From Veillonella nakazawae (GTDB lineage: Bacteria; Bacillota; Negativicutes; Veillonellales; Veillonellaceae), in assembly GCF_013393365.1 (NCBI RefSeq), contig NZ_AP022321.1, forward strand, positions 592,001 to 656,000: a DNA stretch of 64,000 nucleotides, in the 5' to 3' direction. Below the pieces are notes generated by a model. It was given only the letters and a program-made list of their open reading frames with translations, had not been told where the DNA came from and made no database searches. Made by a program: the position numbers and the translations under genes. Shown here piece after piece: positions 54,695 through 64,000 of the stretch; position 1 is the first letter of the stretch, and every line of letters starts with the position of its first letter.

Positions 54695-55885
54695 ATGAAA
54701 GACGAGCGATTTATAGTTACGTATCGAATAGAAGCAGGTTCATATGAAGAAGCAAAAGCAATTGCTTGGGCTGTTCAAGTAGAACAAACCATAGAGTTCC
54801 CTTATGAGTTTATTACTGATTCGTATATTAAAGAAAATATCACTGGTCGGTTAGAGAGCCTTGAGCCTATGGAACAAGGTTCTGCATATGTTAATGTTGG
54901 CGTTATGCCAAATGCTGTAATTGATGTATCTCGTTACTATGTGGCTCGTATTTCGTATCTTGTAGATACTACGGCATTAGAAGCGACACAATTTTTAAAT
55001 GTTGTCTTTGGAAACTCGTCCTTACAACCTCATATTTGGGTGGTTGATGTAGAGTTATGCCCAACTCTTTACGATGTGTTTACAGGACCTCAGTTTGGTT
55101 TACAAGGCATTCGTGACTTAGTGGAAACACCAACGCGTCCTATGATTCAAGCCGTTGTAAAACCTATGGGAACACCTAATGAAGAGTTAGCTCGTATGTG
55201 TGGAGCTTATACACGTGGTGGGGCAGATGTTATTAAGGATGACCATGGTATCTCTAACCAGTCGTTCTCTCAATTTAAAGATCGGGTAAAGCGATGTGCT
55301 GCTATAGTGCGTGAAATGAATGATAAACACGGCAAACATACCTTATATGCAGCTAATGTGTCTGGCGATGGTACAGACGTAATAGAACGTGCTTATTTTG
55401 CTAAGGAAGCTGGCGCAACGGCCCTTATGGTGGCCTCAGGGCTCGTTGGGTTTGGTTGGCTACATAAACTAGCTAGTGATGAAAAATTACGATTGCCCAT
55501 TATACATCATCCCGCTTATTCAGGTGGATTTGTAAGTCCTGGCACATCTGGTATAGCTGATTATCTACAATTAGGCTTGTTGCCTCGTATTTTTGGGGCT
55601 GATATGCCAATCTTTGTATCCTATGGTGGACGTTTTACTTTCACAGAGGAGCAATGCAAGAGAATTTCGAATTATATTAAACAACCTATGGCATTGATGA
55701 AAGCGGCTTGCCCAGCTCCAGGTGGTGGTGTAACAGATGCTCGTCTTAATGAACTAGTTAAGTTATACGGTAATGATACAATGTTCCTCGTTGGGGGCGA
55801 TATGTTCCGTAGAGGTCCGGATATCGAGTCTAATATGGCTTACTTTGTAGAGCGTTTGACTGACTTATCTGAAAGCAAGTCATGA
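54695..55885 (+). CDS. RuBisCO-like protein (form IV)
   Basis: A 396-residue homologue of the RuBisCO large subunit, with an N-terminal alpha/beta domain and a TIM barrel. The metal-site motif reads GGADVIKDDHG, keeping the lysine that is carbamylated in RuBisCO (Lys181 here) and one aspartate but replacing the next acidic residue by histidine. The KPKLG motif is KPMG (second lysine lost), the loop-6 lysine is an arginine in SYGGRF, and the ASGG serine is proline in APGGG. It therefore cannot be a carboxylase. Known form IV proteins are enolases, isomerases or decarboxylases of sugar-phosphate-like compounds. It stands alone after the purine cluster; the substrate is unknown. Confidence 0.87.
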   Translation: MKDERFIVTYRIEAGSYEEAKAIAWAVQVEQTIEFPYEFITDSYIKENITGRLESLEPMEQGSAYVNVGVMPNAVIDVSRYYVARISYLVDTTALEATQFLNVVFGNSSLQPHIWVVDVELCPTLYDVFTGPQFGLQGIRDLVETPTRPMIQAVVKPMGTPNEELARMCGAYTRGGADVIKDDHGISNQSFSQFKDRVKRCAAIVREMNDKHGKHTLYAANVSGDGTDVIERAYFAKEAGATALMVASGLVGFGWLHKLASDEKLRLPIIHHPAYSGGFVSPGTSGIADYLQLGLLPRIFGADMPIFVSYGGRFTFTEEQCKRISNYIKQPMALMKAACPAPGGGVTDARLNELVKLYGNDTMFLVGGDMFRRGPDIESNMAYFVERLTDLSESKS

Positions 55886-55991
55886 TAGTTTACGGTTATT
55901 TAACTTAATACAATAGTTATATCGAATAACTAAGTCACTGACTTTCACAAAAATATGTAAAGAATTATGATTAAGTATATGGAGTGTTTTG

Positions 55992-56798
55992 ATGAGTGAA
56001 TCCTCACCGTTGGAGGTCCATGTCCTTGCTAGTGGTAGCAAGGGCAATTGTACAGTAATAAAAAAAGGAAACTCCGTCATATTGCACGATGTAGGCATTA
56101 GCTGTCGGCGCATCGTAAATGGATTAAAAGAATTGCATATCGATATGGCACAGGTAGAGGGCATATTTATCAGTCATGAGCATAGTGATCATATTGCAGG
56201 GCTACAACAACTGTTGAAACGCTTTGATATTCCTGTGTATACGAAACAGGGAACGTGGCGTGAAATACAAGATAAGCTCGTCGTACCAAAGAATCAATTA
56301 ATTGAACTGACCAAAGGTAGTCTAACATTGGGGAATCTGATTGTAGAACCTTTTGCAGTGAGTCATGATGCAGCAGATCCAATCGGAATAAATGTATTTT
56401 CTGGAAACGACAAGGCTACAGTCGTGACCGATACGGGTATCATTTCTGATGATATATTACATAGACTGGATGATAGTACGTTGCTAGTACTAGAGGCTAA
56501 TTATGATCCTCATATGTTGCGCTTTGGACCGTATCAACCTTTTTTGAAACAACGGGTGGCCAGTGATGAAGGCCATTTAAGCAACGAAATGGCAGCTCAA
56601 GCCTTGCTTATGATGAAGCGGCCTGATTTTATGCAAGTTATTCTGGCCCATCGTTCTGAAAACAATAATAATGCAGTTTTAGTAACTCAAACGATTGGAA
56701 AAATGCTAGTAGACGGTGGCGTACGCATTGGACCGGAAATGAAATTGCAACATGGTCAGCCTAATGAAATTGTGTCTATGCAATCTGTAAAGAGGTAG
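55992..56798 (+). CDS. walJ: WalJ/YycJ metallo-beta-lactamase-fold exonuclease
   Basis: A 268-residue metallo-hydrolase of the YycJ/WalJ family, related to 5'-exonucleases and linked with DNA replication and the WalRK system in Firmicutes. The metal motif is SHEHSDH near residue 60; LASGSKGNCT at the start is a family hallmark, and VVTDTG and LAHRSENN supply later ligands. TATGGAG precedes the ATG. rlmH starts three bases after its stop, an old conserved pairing (yycJ-rlmH). walRK is not in this window. Confidence 0.9.
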   Translation: MSESSPLEVHVLASGSKGNCTVIKKGNSVILHDVGISCRRIVNGLKELHIDMAQVEGIFISHEHSDHIAGLQQLLKRFDIPVYTKQGTWREIQDKLVVPKNQLIELTKGSLTLGNLIVEPFAVSHDAADPIGINVFSGNDKATVVTDTGIISDDILHRLDDSTLLVLEANYDPHMLRFGPYQPFLKQRVASDEGHLSNEMAAQALLMMKRPDFMQVILAHRSENNNNAVLVTQTIGKMLVDGGVRIGPEMKLQHGQPNEIVSMQSVKR

Positions 56799-56801
56799 AA
56801 A

Positions 56802-57281
56802 ATGAGATTTTATGTAGTTTGTATCGGAAAGTTAAAAGATGCTTATCTGCGGGATGGTGTTGCGGAATTCGTAAAGCGCATGCGGCCTTATGGTGGTATT
56901 ACTATTACTGAATTAAATGAAAGTAAAATTGGCGATAAGCCGAGTGATGCGGATCGAAAACAAGTCGTTGCAGAAGAAGGTGAGCGTTTATTAAAAGCGG
57001 TTCCGAAGAGTGCTTATACAGTATTACTCGATGTGTACGGTAAGACAATGTCCTCTGAAGACTTAGCAAAGACTGTAGCAAAATTAGAAGTAGATGGTGT
57101 TAGCGATATGGCGTTCATCGTTGGCGGTGCTTTTGGGGTAAGCGATGAACTACGTAGATCTGTAAATTATAAATTATCCTTTAGCCCAATGACCTTTACC
57201 CATCAAATGGTACGCTTATTGCTAGTAGAGCAAATTTATAGAGCTTCTAAGATTAATCGTAACGAACCATATCATTGGTAA
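56802..57281 (+). CDS. rlmH: 23S rRNA (pseudouridine1915-N3)-methyltransferase
   Basis: SPOUT-class methyltransferase acting on the 70S ribosome at helix 69. It has 159 residues, the exact family size. The knot region has FIVGGAFGVSDELR and the C-terminus ends in the conserved KINRNEPYHW with tyrosine-histidine. AAGAGG overlapping the walJ end precedes the ATG. It is coupled with walJ. Confidence 0.96.
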   Translation: MRFYVVCIGKLKDAYLRDGVAEFVKRMRPYGGITITELNESKIGDKPSDADRKQVVAEEGERLLKAVPKSAYTVLLDVYGKTMSSEDLAKTVAKLEVDGVSDMAFIVGGAFGVSDELRRSVNYKLSFSPMTFTHQMVRLLLVEQIYRASKINRNEPYHW

Positions 57282-57386
57282 TAGACTTATAAATTATTTA
57301 TATAATATTCTTATAAAAAAGGAGTTTTATTATGCTATGTCGAATAGTATAATAAAGCAAGATGTATTTGTAAGGAGGAATTCACT

Positions 57387-57842
57387 ATGAAAATTCAAGA
57401 AGTAATGAATAAATACCCTGTTACTGTTGGCAAGGATGCGCCGATTTCTGATGTGGCTGACTTATTGGTAAAATATAATTTAACAGCTGTTTCCGTAGTG
57501 GATGACAACAATAAATTATTAGGTATTATTTCTGAAGGTGATTTGCTTTATAAAAAAGTTCGCCCTCATGTACCTCACTATGTAAATGTGTTGGGCGCTA
57601 GTATTTATTACAATGGCATTGGCGAATATAATGCGCAATTCAAAAAATTGTTAGCATCTCACGTTCATGAGTTGATGACCGACGAAGTCATTACAACTAC
57701 ACCGGATAAAGATGTAGAGGAAATTGTATCTGTTATGCTTGATCAACATTTGAAAAATGTTCCTGTTGTAGATAAGGATTACCATTTGATTGGTATCTTG
57801 TCTCGTCGTGACATTATCAAATTGATTGCTAAAGATAACTAA
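57387..57842 (+). CDS. Two-CBS-domain protein
   Basis: A 151-residue protein made of a CBS (Bateman) pair: the first at about residues 5-60 (MNKYPVTVGKDAPISDVADLL and LGIISEGDLL), the second at about 85-150 (MTDEVITTTPDKDVEEIVSVM and LIGILSRRDIIKLI). Such modules bind adenine nucleotides or polyphosphates and regulate partners. No catalytic domain is attached. A near-consensus TATAAT lies about 35 bp upstream, and AAGGAGG precedes the ATG. The partner is unknown. Confidence 0.88.
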   Translation: MKIQEVMNKYPVTVGKDAPISDVADLLVKYNLTAVSVVDDNNKLLGIISEGDLLYKKVRPHVPHYVNVLGASIYYNGIGEYNAQFKKLLASHVHELMTDEVITTTPDKDVEEIVSVMLDQHLKNVPVVDKDYHLIGILSRRDIIKLIAKDN

Positions 57843-57866
57843 TTTGCATAATTATGTAGAACATAG

Positions 57867-57895
57867 AAAGACCACCCATTTCGGGGTGGTCTTTT
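57867..57895 (+). terminator. Terminator after the CBS gene
   Basis: AAAGACCACCC/GGGTGGTCTTT stem with a short loop and T tail. Confidence 0.9.
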
Positions 57896-58005
57896 AGTGT
57901 AAATTGAGAAGAATTGCATTGACCTTGCATTTATGTTATTATTAGGAGTGCATAATATACTACAGAAATTTGGGCGTATTGCCCTTCGAGGAGGACATAT
58001 TTTAA

Positions 58006-59310
58006 ATGAAAGCAACTGTAAATCCTGTTGATCAACACGTAGTAACGTTAACTATTGAAGTACCTGCAGCAGAAGTAGATAAAGGCATTAAGCAAGCTGT
58101 AAAACGCATTGCAAGTCAAGTAAACATTCCTGGCTTCCGTAAAGGTCATGCGCCTCGCCGTATTTTGGAAATGAACTTCGGCAAAGACGCTATCATGGAA
58201 GAAGCATTCGAAGTATTGGCTAGCCAAAACTACAGTGCTGCACTTCGTGAAAATGATATCGTTCCTGTATCTGAACCAGAAATCGAACGCGAACAATTCG
58301 AAGAAGGTAAAGACTTGATTTTCAAAGCTACTGTAACTAAACGCCCTGAAGTTAAACTTGGCGACTACAAAGGCTTAGAAGCTGAAAAACAAGATGCTAC
58401 AGTAACTGATGAACAAATCGAAGAACAATTGAACAACATCCGTGAACAACAAGCAAAAATGGTTGTTGCTGAAGAAGGCGCTACAATTCAAAAAGACGAC
58501 TTCGCAGTAATCGACTTCGCTGGTTCCGTTGATGGCAAACCATTCGATGGTGGTGAAGGTAAATCCTACCCATTGCAAATCGGTTCTGGTAGCTTCATTC
58601 CTGGCTTCGAAGATCAATTGATCGGCGCTAAAGCTGGTGATGATGTAACTGTAAAAGTAACATTCCCTGAAGACTACTTCGTAGCAGAACTTGCTGGTAA
58701 AGAAGCAGAATTCAAAACACATATCCATGACATTAAACGTAAAGAGTTGCCTGAATTGAACGACGAGTTCGCAAAAGAAGCAAGCTCTTATGAAACTATT
58801 GAAGAATTGAAAAAAGATCTTCGCGCTAAAATGGAAGAAGAAGCTTCCCGTCGCGCAATCGATACTTACAATGCAGACTTGATTCAAACAGCTGTTAAAA
58901 ATGCAACTGTTGAAATCCCAGAAGTAATGATCGAAGATCGTGTAGAACAAATGATTCAAGAATTGGCTATGAACATGGAAGGCCGTGGCTTGAAACTTGA
59001 TGACTACTTGAAATTCTCCAACAAAACTATCGAAGATTTACGTTCTGAATACAAAGATTCTGCAGCTGAAAACGTACGCGCTGATTTAGTATTAGACGCT
59101 ATCGCAACTGCTGAAGGTATCGAAGTAACTCCAGATGATATGAACCGTGAAATCTTCATTATGGCTCAAAACTTTGGGGCAGATCCTAAAGAAGTTTGGG
59201 ATATTATTGCAAAAGAAGGTCGTGTAGCTATGTTGGCAGGCTCTGTAGCTCGCAAAAAAGCAGCTCGATTCATTATTGATAATGCAAAAGGCGCTGAAGC
59301 GGCTAAATAA
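58006..59310 (+). CDS. tig: Trigger factor
   Basis: Ribosome-bound chaperone and peptidyl-prolyl isomerase that meets nascent chains. The 434-residue protein has the ribosome-docking loop IPGFRKGHAPRRI (the GFRxGxxP signature) near residue 45, the FKBP-type domain at about 150-245 (DFAVIDFAGSVDG and PGFEDQLIGA) and a helical C-terminal domain. The gene is rich in GC-ending codons, as expected for high expression. It heads the conserved tig-clpP-clpX-lon order. GAGGAGG precedes the ATG. Confidence 0.96.
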   Translation: MKATVNPVDQHVVTLTIEVPAAEVDKGIKQAVKRIASQVNIPGFRKGHAPRRILEMNFGKDAIMEEAFEVLASQNYSAALRENDIVPVSEPEIEREQFEEGKDLIFKATVTKRPEVKLGDYKGLEAEKQDATVTDEQIEEQLNNIREQQAKMVVAEEGATIQKDDFAVIDFAGSVDGKPFDGGEGKSYPLQIGSGSFIPGFEDQLIGAKAGDDVTVKVTFPEDYFVAELAGKEAEFKTHIHDIKRKELPELNDEFAKEASSYETIEELKKDLRAKMEEEASRRAIDTYNADLIQTAVKNATVEIPEVMIEDRVEQMIQELAMNMEGRGLKLDDYLKFSNKTIEDLRSEYKDSAAENVRADLVLDAIATAEGIEVTPDDMNREIFIMAQNFGADPKEVWDIIAKEGRVAMLAGSVARKKAARFIIDNAKGAEAAK

Positions 59311-59346
59311 TAGTTTGCTCAACTAGGTACATGAAAAGGTGAATAT

Positions 59347-59940
59347 ATGTATGTACCAATCGTAGTTGAACAAAGTGAACGCGGTGAGCGTTCCTATGAT
59401 ATTTACTCTCGCTTGTTAAAGGACCGCATTATCTTCCTAGGTGGACCTATTGATGATAATGTAGCAAATGCGGTTATTGCGCAAATGTTATTCCTAGAAG
59501 CAGAGAATCCTGATAAGGATATCCATTTGTACATTAATAGCCCCGGTGGTGTTGTAACTGCCGGCATGGCTATTTATGATACGATGCAATATATTAAACC
59601 AGATGTGTCTACCATTTGTGTAGGCTCTGCAGCGAGCATGGGGGCCGTGCTTTTAACAGCAGGTGCCAAGGGCAAACGTTATGCGTTGCCTCATGCACGC
59701 GTTATGATTCACCAACCATTAGGTGGTGTTCAAGGGCAAGCATCTGAAATTGAAATCCATGCCCGTGAGATTCTTCGTATGCGTGAAGAATTAAATGGTA
59801 TCTTAGCTTCTCGCAGTGGACAAGATATTGAGGTTGTAGCGCGCGATACAGATCGCGATAACTTCATGAGTGCTCAGGATGCCGTTGAATACGGCTTAAT
59901 TGATGAGGTGCTCACAAGAGAACCTGTAGAAAGCAAGTAA
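59347..59940 (+). CDS. clpP: ATP-dependent Clp protease proteolytic subunit
   Basis: Serine protease barrel that degrades proteins fed by ClpX or ClpA/C. It has 197 residues; the catalytic serine is Ser97 in [11 protein letters not shown], the histidine is in [10 protein letters not shown] and the aspartate in DTDRDNFMS. The start [24 protein letters not shown] follows a weak AAAAGGTGA. It lies 36 bases after tig and 12 bases before clpX. Confidence 0.97.
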   Translation: MYVPIVVEQSERGERSYDIYSRLLKDRIIFLGGPIDDNVANAVIAQMLFLEAENPDKDIHLYINSPGGVVTAGMAIYDTMQYIKPDVSTICVGSAASMGAVLLTAGAKGKRYALPHARVMIHQPLGGVQGQASEIEIHAREILRMREELNGILASRSGQDIEVVARDTDRDNFMSAQDAVEYGLIDEVLTREPVESK

Positions 59941-59952
59941 TGGAGGCGCCCA

Positions 59953-61206
59953 TTGGCAAAAGATAAAGACACTATGCGCTGCAGTTTTTGTGGACGCACA
60001 AGCGAAGAAGTCCGCAAATTAGTAGCGGGTCCTAACGTATATATTTGTGATGAATGCGTTGAAGTATGTGAACGTATTATTGCTGATGAGTTAGGTGACG
60101 TAGAGACGGACGACTTCAACTTAAAAGAATTGCCAACGCCGAGAGAAATTAAAGCTCATCTTGACGAATATGTTATTGGTCAAGATGATGCTAAAATCTC
60201 TTTAGCTGTGGCTGTATATAATCACTACAAACGTTTACAAACAGATAATGTAGTTGATGATGTAGAATTACAAAAGGCTAATGTTTTATTCATTGGTCCT
60301 ACTGGTAGTGGTAAAACACTATTGGCTCAAACCTTAGCGAAAATGCTAGAAGTACCATTTGCTATTGCAGATGCTACAAGCTTAACTGAAGCTGGTTATG
60401 TAGGGGAAGATGTGGAAAATATCTTGCTCAAAATTATCCAAGCTGCAGATTATGATATAGCTCGGGCTGAACGTGGCATTATTTATATCGATGAAATTGA
60501 TAAGATTGCTCGTAAGTCTGAGAACCCTTCCATTACACGTGATGTGTCTGGTGAAGGCGTACAACAAGCATTACTTAAAATCTTAGAAGGTACCGTAGCT
60601 TCTGTTCCACCTCAAGGTGGTAGAAAGCATCCAAATCAAGAAATGCTTCAAATTGATACTACAAATATTCTCTTTATTTGTGGTGGTGCATTTGATGGTA
60701 TGGACAAGGTTATTACTAAGCGTACCGCTAAGAAAACCCTTGGTTTTGGTGCAGATGTACAACGTAAAGAAGAACGTAATGTTTCGGCTATCTTGAAGGA
60801 TGTTGTACCTGAAGATTTATTGAAGTTTGGCTTAATCCCTGAGTTCATTGGTCGTTTGCCGGTAATGGTAACATTAGATCAATTGGATAGAGATGCATTG
60901 ATCCAAATTTTGACAAAGCCTAAAAATGCATTAACAAAACAATATGAAAAAATTCTATCCCTTGATGGTGTAGACTTAACTTTCACTGAAGATGCATTAG
61001 AAGAAATCGCTGATAAAGCATTACAGCGAAAAACAGGTGCTCGTGGTTTGCGTGCTATCATTGAAAAGGTGATGAAACGCGTTATGTTTGAAGTTCCTTC
61101 CATGCCGGAAGTAACTAAGTGCATAGTTAATCGTGAATCCGTGTTGAGCACAGGTGAACCTATACTCAAAAATGAGGCAGACCAAGACATCCAGTTGAAA
61201 TCGTAA
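59953..61206 (+). CDS. clpX: ATP-dependent Clp protease ATPase subunit ClpX (TTG start)
   Basis: AAA+ unfoldase that delivers substrates to ClpP. The 417-residue protein has the N-terminal zinc-binding domain ([11 protein letters not shown] and CDECVEVCE), Walker [12 protein letters not shown], Walker [11 protein letters not shown], the substrate pore loop GYVGEDV and the ClpP-binding IGF-type loop near LGFGADVQ. The start is TTG at 59953 after TGGAGG; no ATG lies nearby in frame. A terminator separates it from lon. Confidence 0.96.
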   Translation: MAKDKDTMRCSFCGRTSEEVRKLVAGPNVYICDECVEVCERIIADELGDVETDDFNLKELPTPREIKAHLDEYVIGQDDAKISLAVAVYNHYKRLQTDNVVDDVELQKANVLFIGPTGSGKTLLAQTLAKMLEVPFAIADATSLTEAGYVGEDVENILLKIIQAADYDIARAERGIIYIDEIDKIARKSENPSITRDVSGEGVQQALLKILEGTVASVPPQGGRKHPNQEMLQIDTTNILFICGGAFDGMDKVITKRTAKKTLGFGADVQRKEERNVSAILKDVVPEDLLKFGLIPEFIGRLPVMVTLDQLDRDALIQILTKPKNALTKQYEKILSLDGVDLTFTEDALEEIADKALQRKTGARGLRAIIEKVMKRVMFEVPSMPEVTKCIVNRESVLSTGEPILKNEADQDIQLKS

Positions 61207-61210
61207 TTCG

Positions 61211-61248
61211 AAGAAACTCATTTCTGTGTAGGAATGAGTTTCTTTTCA
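61211..61248 (+). terminator. Terminator between clpX and lon
   Basis: AAGAAACTCATT/AATGAGTTTCTT perfect 12-bp stem followed by TTC; lon starts about 24 bases later. Confidence 0.8.
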
Positions 61249-61271
61249 TAATATAAATACCTGGAGGAAGT

Positions 61272-63581
61272 ATGAATTTACTCGAAATTGGGATTCCAAC
61301 TGTACCCCTTAGAGGTATGGTTGTATACCCGAATATCGTGATTCACCTCGATATCGGTCGAGACAAATCCATTAAAGCGGTAGAAGCCGCAATGAACGAG
61401 GATCGCATCTTAGCAGTTGTCAGCCAAAAGGATGATGCTGTTGATTCGCCAACTGTTCATGACTTAGCCCAAATGGGTACATTAGTAAAAATTAAGCAAA
61501 TGTTACGCTTACCAGGTGGTATTGTACGTGTTCTTGTAGAGGGCATTACACGTATTCGCGTAATGAATATAACAAGTATGGATCCGTACTATGTAGGGGA
61601 CTACGAGCGTGTAGCCTCCGAATTTGAAGACGATGTTGAGTTAGAAGCCTATCGTCGTTTAGTGCAATCTAAGTTTGGCGAATGGGCTGAAGAGGCTAAA
61701 TCTGTTACCGATGAAGGCGTAACACGGGTTATGGAATTACGTGACCCTTGTGAATTAGCTGACCAAGTTGCGTTCTTGTTGCCTATTAATAATACTAAAC
61801 GCCAAGAGTTACTTGAAGAGTTATCTGTAGCTCGTCGTTTAAATATGATCGTAGGCATCTTGAATATGGAATTACAAATTTCTGATTTGGAAAATTCTAT
61901 TAATAATCAAGTTCGTCAATCTATGGAAAAAGCGCAAAAAGAATATTTCTTGCGTGAAAAAATCCGAGTTATCCACGATGAGTTGGGTGATAAAGGAGAT
62001 CCAGAGGAAGAAGCAGAAGAGTTACGTGTTAAATTGAAAGCACTCAACCTTAGCGAAGATATACATGAACGTATCGATAAAGAAATCTCTCGTTATAGTC
62101 GCATGCCTCAATTGATGCCAGAAGCAACTATTTTGCGTAATTACCTAGATTGGGTGTTGGCGTTACCTTGGAACGAATTGACTGAGGATCGCTTAGATAT
62201 CAAAGAAGCTCATGATATGCTTGAGGCTGATCATTATGGCCTTGAAAAGGTTAAGAAACGCATTCTTGAATTCTTAGCTGTTCGTAAGTTAACTGGTAAG
62301 AATAGTGGCTCCATTCTTTGCTTAGTTGGACCACCAGGGGTTGGTAAAACATCCTTGGCTACGTCTATAGCTAAAGCAATGAACCGTAAGTTCATCCGCG
62401 CATCTTTAGGTGGTGTTCGTGATGAAGCTGAAATTCGTGGCCATCGCCGTACGTATATTGGTGCATTGCCTGGTCGTATGATTCAAGGCCTCAAGAATGT
62501 AGGCACTAAGAACCCTGTATTCTTATTGGATGAAATTGATAAACTAGCATCTGATTATAAAGGCGATCCATCCTCTGCATTGTTAGAGGTATTGGACCCT
62601 GAACAAAATAGCACATTTAGTGATCACTTCATTGAAGTACCATTTGATTTCTCCGAAGTATTCTGGATTACAACGGCTAACGTTGCATCCAATATTCCAG
62701 GTCCATTGTTAGATCGTATGGAAATTATCGAACTATCTAGCTATATGGAACAAGAAAAATTAGAAATTGCTAAGCGCTATTTAGTACCTAAACAAATCAA
62801 GAAAAATGGCCTTGAAGATTACAAGGTCAAATTATCTGATGCAGTGTTGAAAAAGGTAGTTTCCGAATATACTCGTGAAGCGGGTGTTCGTACCTTAGAA
62901 AAAACGATTGCTAAGATTTGTCGTAAGATTGCTTATAAAGTCGTTGAAGAAGGTGGGGATGCACCGAAAGTAACGACAAAAAATCTTCACGAATTCTTGG
63001 GTGCACCAATTTTTGTTGACCAAGAGCGCGAAAAGAAACCGCAAATTGGCTATGTAAATGGCCTAGCTTGGACTTCTGTAGGTGGCGTTGTATTGCCATG
63101 CGAAGCAACAACTATGAACGGTACAGGTAAACTTGCATTAACGGGTAGCTTAGGTAAGGTTATGCAAGAGTCTGGTCAAGCTGCAATGAGCTATATTCGC
63201 CACAATGCAAAAGCCTTAAAAATTGAAGATGATTTCTATAAGAAACTCGATATACACGTTCACTTGCCAGAAGGTGCAACACCTAAGGATGGCCCTTCCG
63301 CAGGTATTACGATGACATTGGCTATGGTATCTATTTTAACAAATCGCAAGGTTCGTTCTGATATTGCCATGACTGGTGAAATTACATTGCGTGGCCGTGT
63401 ACTACCAATTGGCGGTTTAAAAGAAAAGTTATTAGCAGCCTTGTCTAATGGCATTAAAGAAGTATTGATTCCTAAAGGCAATGAAAAGGATATTGCAGAA
63501 TTACCTGATATTGTAAAAGACGGTCTCATTATTACGCCAGTTAAGACAATGGATGAAGTATTAGCAAAGGCACTTGTGTAA
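61272..63581 (+). CDS. lon: Lon ATP-dependent protease
   Basis: Cytoplasmic AAA+ serine protease for damaged and regulatory proteins. The 769-residue protein has the N-terminal LAN substrate domain, Walker [10 protein letters not shown] and Walker [10 protein letters not shown] in the ATPase domain, and the Ser676/Lys719 dyad (DGPSAGI; GGLKEK) 43 residues apart as in other Lon proteins. CTGGAGG precedes the ATG. The stop overlaps the engB start by one base, the usual lon-engB pairing. Confidence 0.97.
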   Translation: MNLLEIGIPTVPLRGMVVYPNIVIHLDIGRDKSIKAVEAAMNEDRILAVVSQKDDAVDSPTVHDLAQMGTLVKIKQMLRLPGGIVRVLVEGITRIRVMNITSMDPYYVGDYERVASEFEDDVELEAYRRLVQSKFGEWAEEAKSVTDEGVTRVMELRDPCELADQVAFLLPINNTKRQELLEELSVARRLNMIVGILNMELQISDLENSINNQVRQSMEKAQKEYFLREKIRVIHDELGDKGDPEEEAEELRVKLKALNLSEDIHERIDKEISRYSRMPQLMPEATILRNYLDWVLALPWNELTEDRLDIKEAHDMLEADHYGLEKVKKRILEFLAVRKLTGKNSGSILCLVGPPGVGKTSLATSIAKAMNRKFIRASLGGVRDEAEIRGHRRTYIGALPGRMIQGLKNVGTKNPVFLLDEIDKLASDYKGDPSSALLEVLDPEQNSTFSDHFIEVPFDFSEVFWITTANVASNIPGPLLDRMEIIELSSYMEQEKLEIAKRYLVPKQIKKNGLEDYKVKLSDAVLKKVVSEYTREAGVRTLEKTIAKICRKIAYKVVEEGGDAPKVTTKNLHEFLGAPIFVDQEREKKPQIGYVNGLAWTSVGGVVLPCEATTMNGTGKLALTGSLGKVMQESGQAAMSYIRHNAKALKIEDDFYKKLDIHVHLPEGATPKDGPSAGITMTLAMVSILTNRKVRSDIAMTGEITLRGRVLPIGGLKEKLLAALSNGIKEVLIPKGNEKDIAELPDIVKDGLIITPVKTMDEVLAKALV

Positions 63582-64000
63582 TGCAAAAAAAGAAAAAATC
63601 CACTAAACAAATGGGCCCAAAACCACAATATACACGAAAAGAACCGAAGGGGCCTCGTATTATAGCAGCAAAATATAATACTTCCTGTGTTAAGGCTGAT
63701 CAATATCCTGAAGGGGATACTGTGGAAATAGCCTTCATCGGGCGCTCTAATGTGGGCAAATCTTCGTTGATTAACTCGTTGTGTAATTATCGTGGGTTGG
63801 CTCTCGTTAGTGGCCAACCAGGTAAGACTAAGACAATTAACTACTTTGATATTGAATCAAAAGAAGATATTTCTGAAACAGAGGAACGCAGATATAACTG
63901 GTTTCTCGTAGACCTTCCTGGTTATGGTTTTGCAAAGACAAATAAGGGAAACCGCAACTTGTGGTCTTCCTTTATTGCCGATTATATTTTACATTCTGAA
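63581..64000 (+). CDS. engB: Ribosome-biogenesis GTPase EngB/YsxC (3' end outside window)
   Basis: Small GTPase needed for assembly of the large ribosomal subunit. About 140 N-terminal residues are visible; the gene runs off the window. The G1 motif is GRSNVGKSS near residue 54, the switch-I threonine is in GKTKTIN, and the G3 motif is DLPGYGFAK. A lysine-rich leader ([16 protein letters not shown]) of about 40 residues precedes the domain, longer than in many homologues. The ATG shares its A with the lon stop (TAATG). Confidence 0.93.
   Translation, partial: MQKKKKSTKQMGPKPQYTRKEPKGPRIIAAKYNTSCVKADQYPEGDTVEIAFIGRSNVGKSSLINSLCNYRGLALVSGQPGKTKTINYFDIESKEDISETEERRYNWFLVDLPGYGFAKTNKGNRNLWSSFIADYILHSE

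Noticed and set aside
57331..57351. Six-codon leader peptide before the CBS gene
   Set aside because: An AAGGAG and ATG are present, but the frame is only six codons and overlaps a TATAAT promoter element; chance is more likely.
58375..58959. Minus-strand frame of 194 codons opposite tig
   Set aside because: Artefact of the strong codon bias of trigger factor; the composition is cysteine- and phenylalanine-rich as expected from antisense reading.
63260..63817. Minus-strand frame of 185 codons across lon/engB
   Set aside because: It overlaps two strongly supported genes on the other strand; no motif or start site.

Overview
The window is about 64 kb of low-GC (roughly 40%) bacterial chromosome. 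Almost every gene is on the + strand, with guaC the only clear exception. Gene content and protein style point to an anaerobic Negativicute, most likely Veillonella: a type-2 ArgC, DcuC, tartrate dehydratase, a selenium-era purine hydroxylase cluster, YgeW/YgeX/SsnA, and a flavodoxin with DUF3793. The genus call is inferred from recognition, not from a search. I found no CRISPR array, rRNA, insertion sequence or prophage.

Layout. 1-3.9 kb: arginine biosynthesis (the 3' part of an ornithine carbamoyltransferase gene, then argC, argB, argD). 4-9.6 kb: a small membrane peptide, an M20D amidohydrolase, DcuC, a DUF805 protein and an MFS transporter with a structured leader. 9.7-13.8 kb: divergent guaC against thiT-mobAB-moeA. 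14-21.7 kb: a cupin, an EzeT-like zeta-toxin protein, two paralogous AraC regulators each placed before a target (a SemiSWEET transporter; ttdAB tartrate dehydratase), and an SLC13 transporter. 22-26 kb: fhs, fchA and an NCS2 purine permease with a PurR-like box in its promoter. 26.3-28.2 kb: MOSC, moaA, an unknown gene and tRNA-Lys. 28.3-40 kb: mostly housekeeping and stress genes (small HTH protein, DyP peroxidase, thrC, EamA, an OLD-like ATPase/nuclease, zinc-ribbon MscL, a hydroxyacid dehydrogenase, glnS, a secreted protein, DUF3793 and flavodoxin). 40.4-54.5 kb: an anaerobic purine/urate breakdown cluster (YheO-like regulator, ygeX, ygeY, ygeW, carbamate kinase, ssnA, a shortened ygfK, hydantoinase, fused xanthine dehydrogenase, second NCS2 permease). 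54.7 kb: a RuBisCO-like protein. 56-64 kb: walJ/yycJ, rlmH, a CBS protein, tig-clpP-clpX-lon and the 5' part of engB.

How it fits together. Purine uptake, molybdenum cofactor synthesis (mobAB, moeA, moaA, MOSC) and a molybdenum hydroxylase cluster occur in one stretch. The cluster ends in YgeX (pyruvate plus ammonia) and YgeW plus carbamate kinase (ATP from a carbamoyl group). Fhs and FchA could recover ATP and formate from one-carbon units. TtdAB, DcuC and the SLC13 carrier suit growth on C4-dicarboxylates and tartrate.

Most unusual points: (i) two tandemly duplicated AraC cassettes sharing a 33-bp promoter box, one driving a SemiSWEET gene and one ttdAB, with a fossil of the cupin 3' end left between them; (ii) a single-protein epsilon-zeta-like toxin in the same block; (iii) a YgfK homologue lacking the whole flavin/NAD(P)H module, beside a xanthine dehydrogenase lacking a flavin subunit; (iv) a RuBisCO-like protein with a remodelled active site; (v) an RBS-sequestering leader before an MFS gene.
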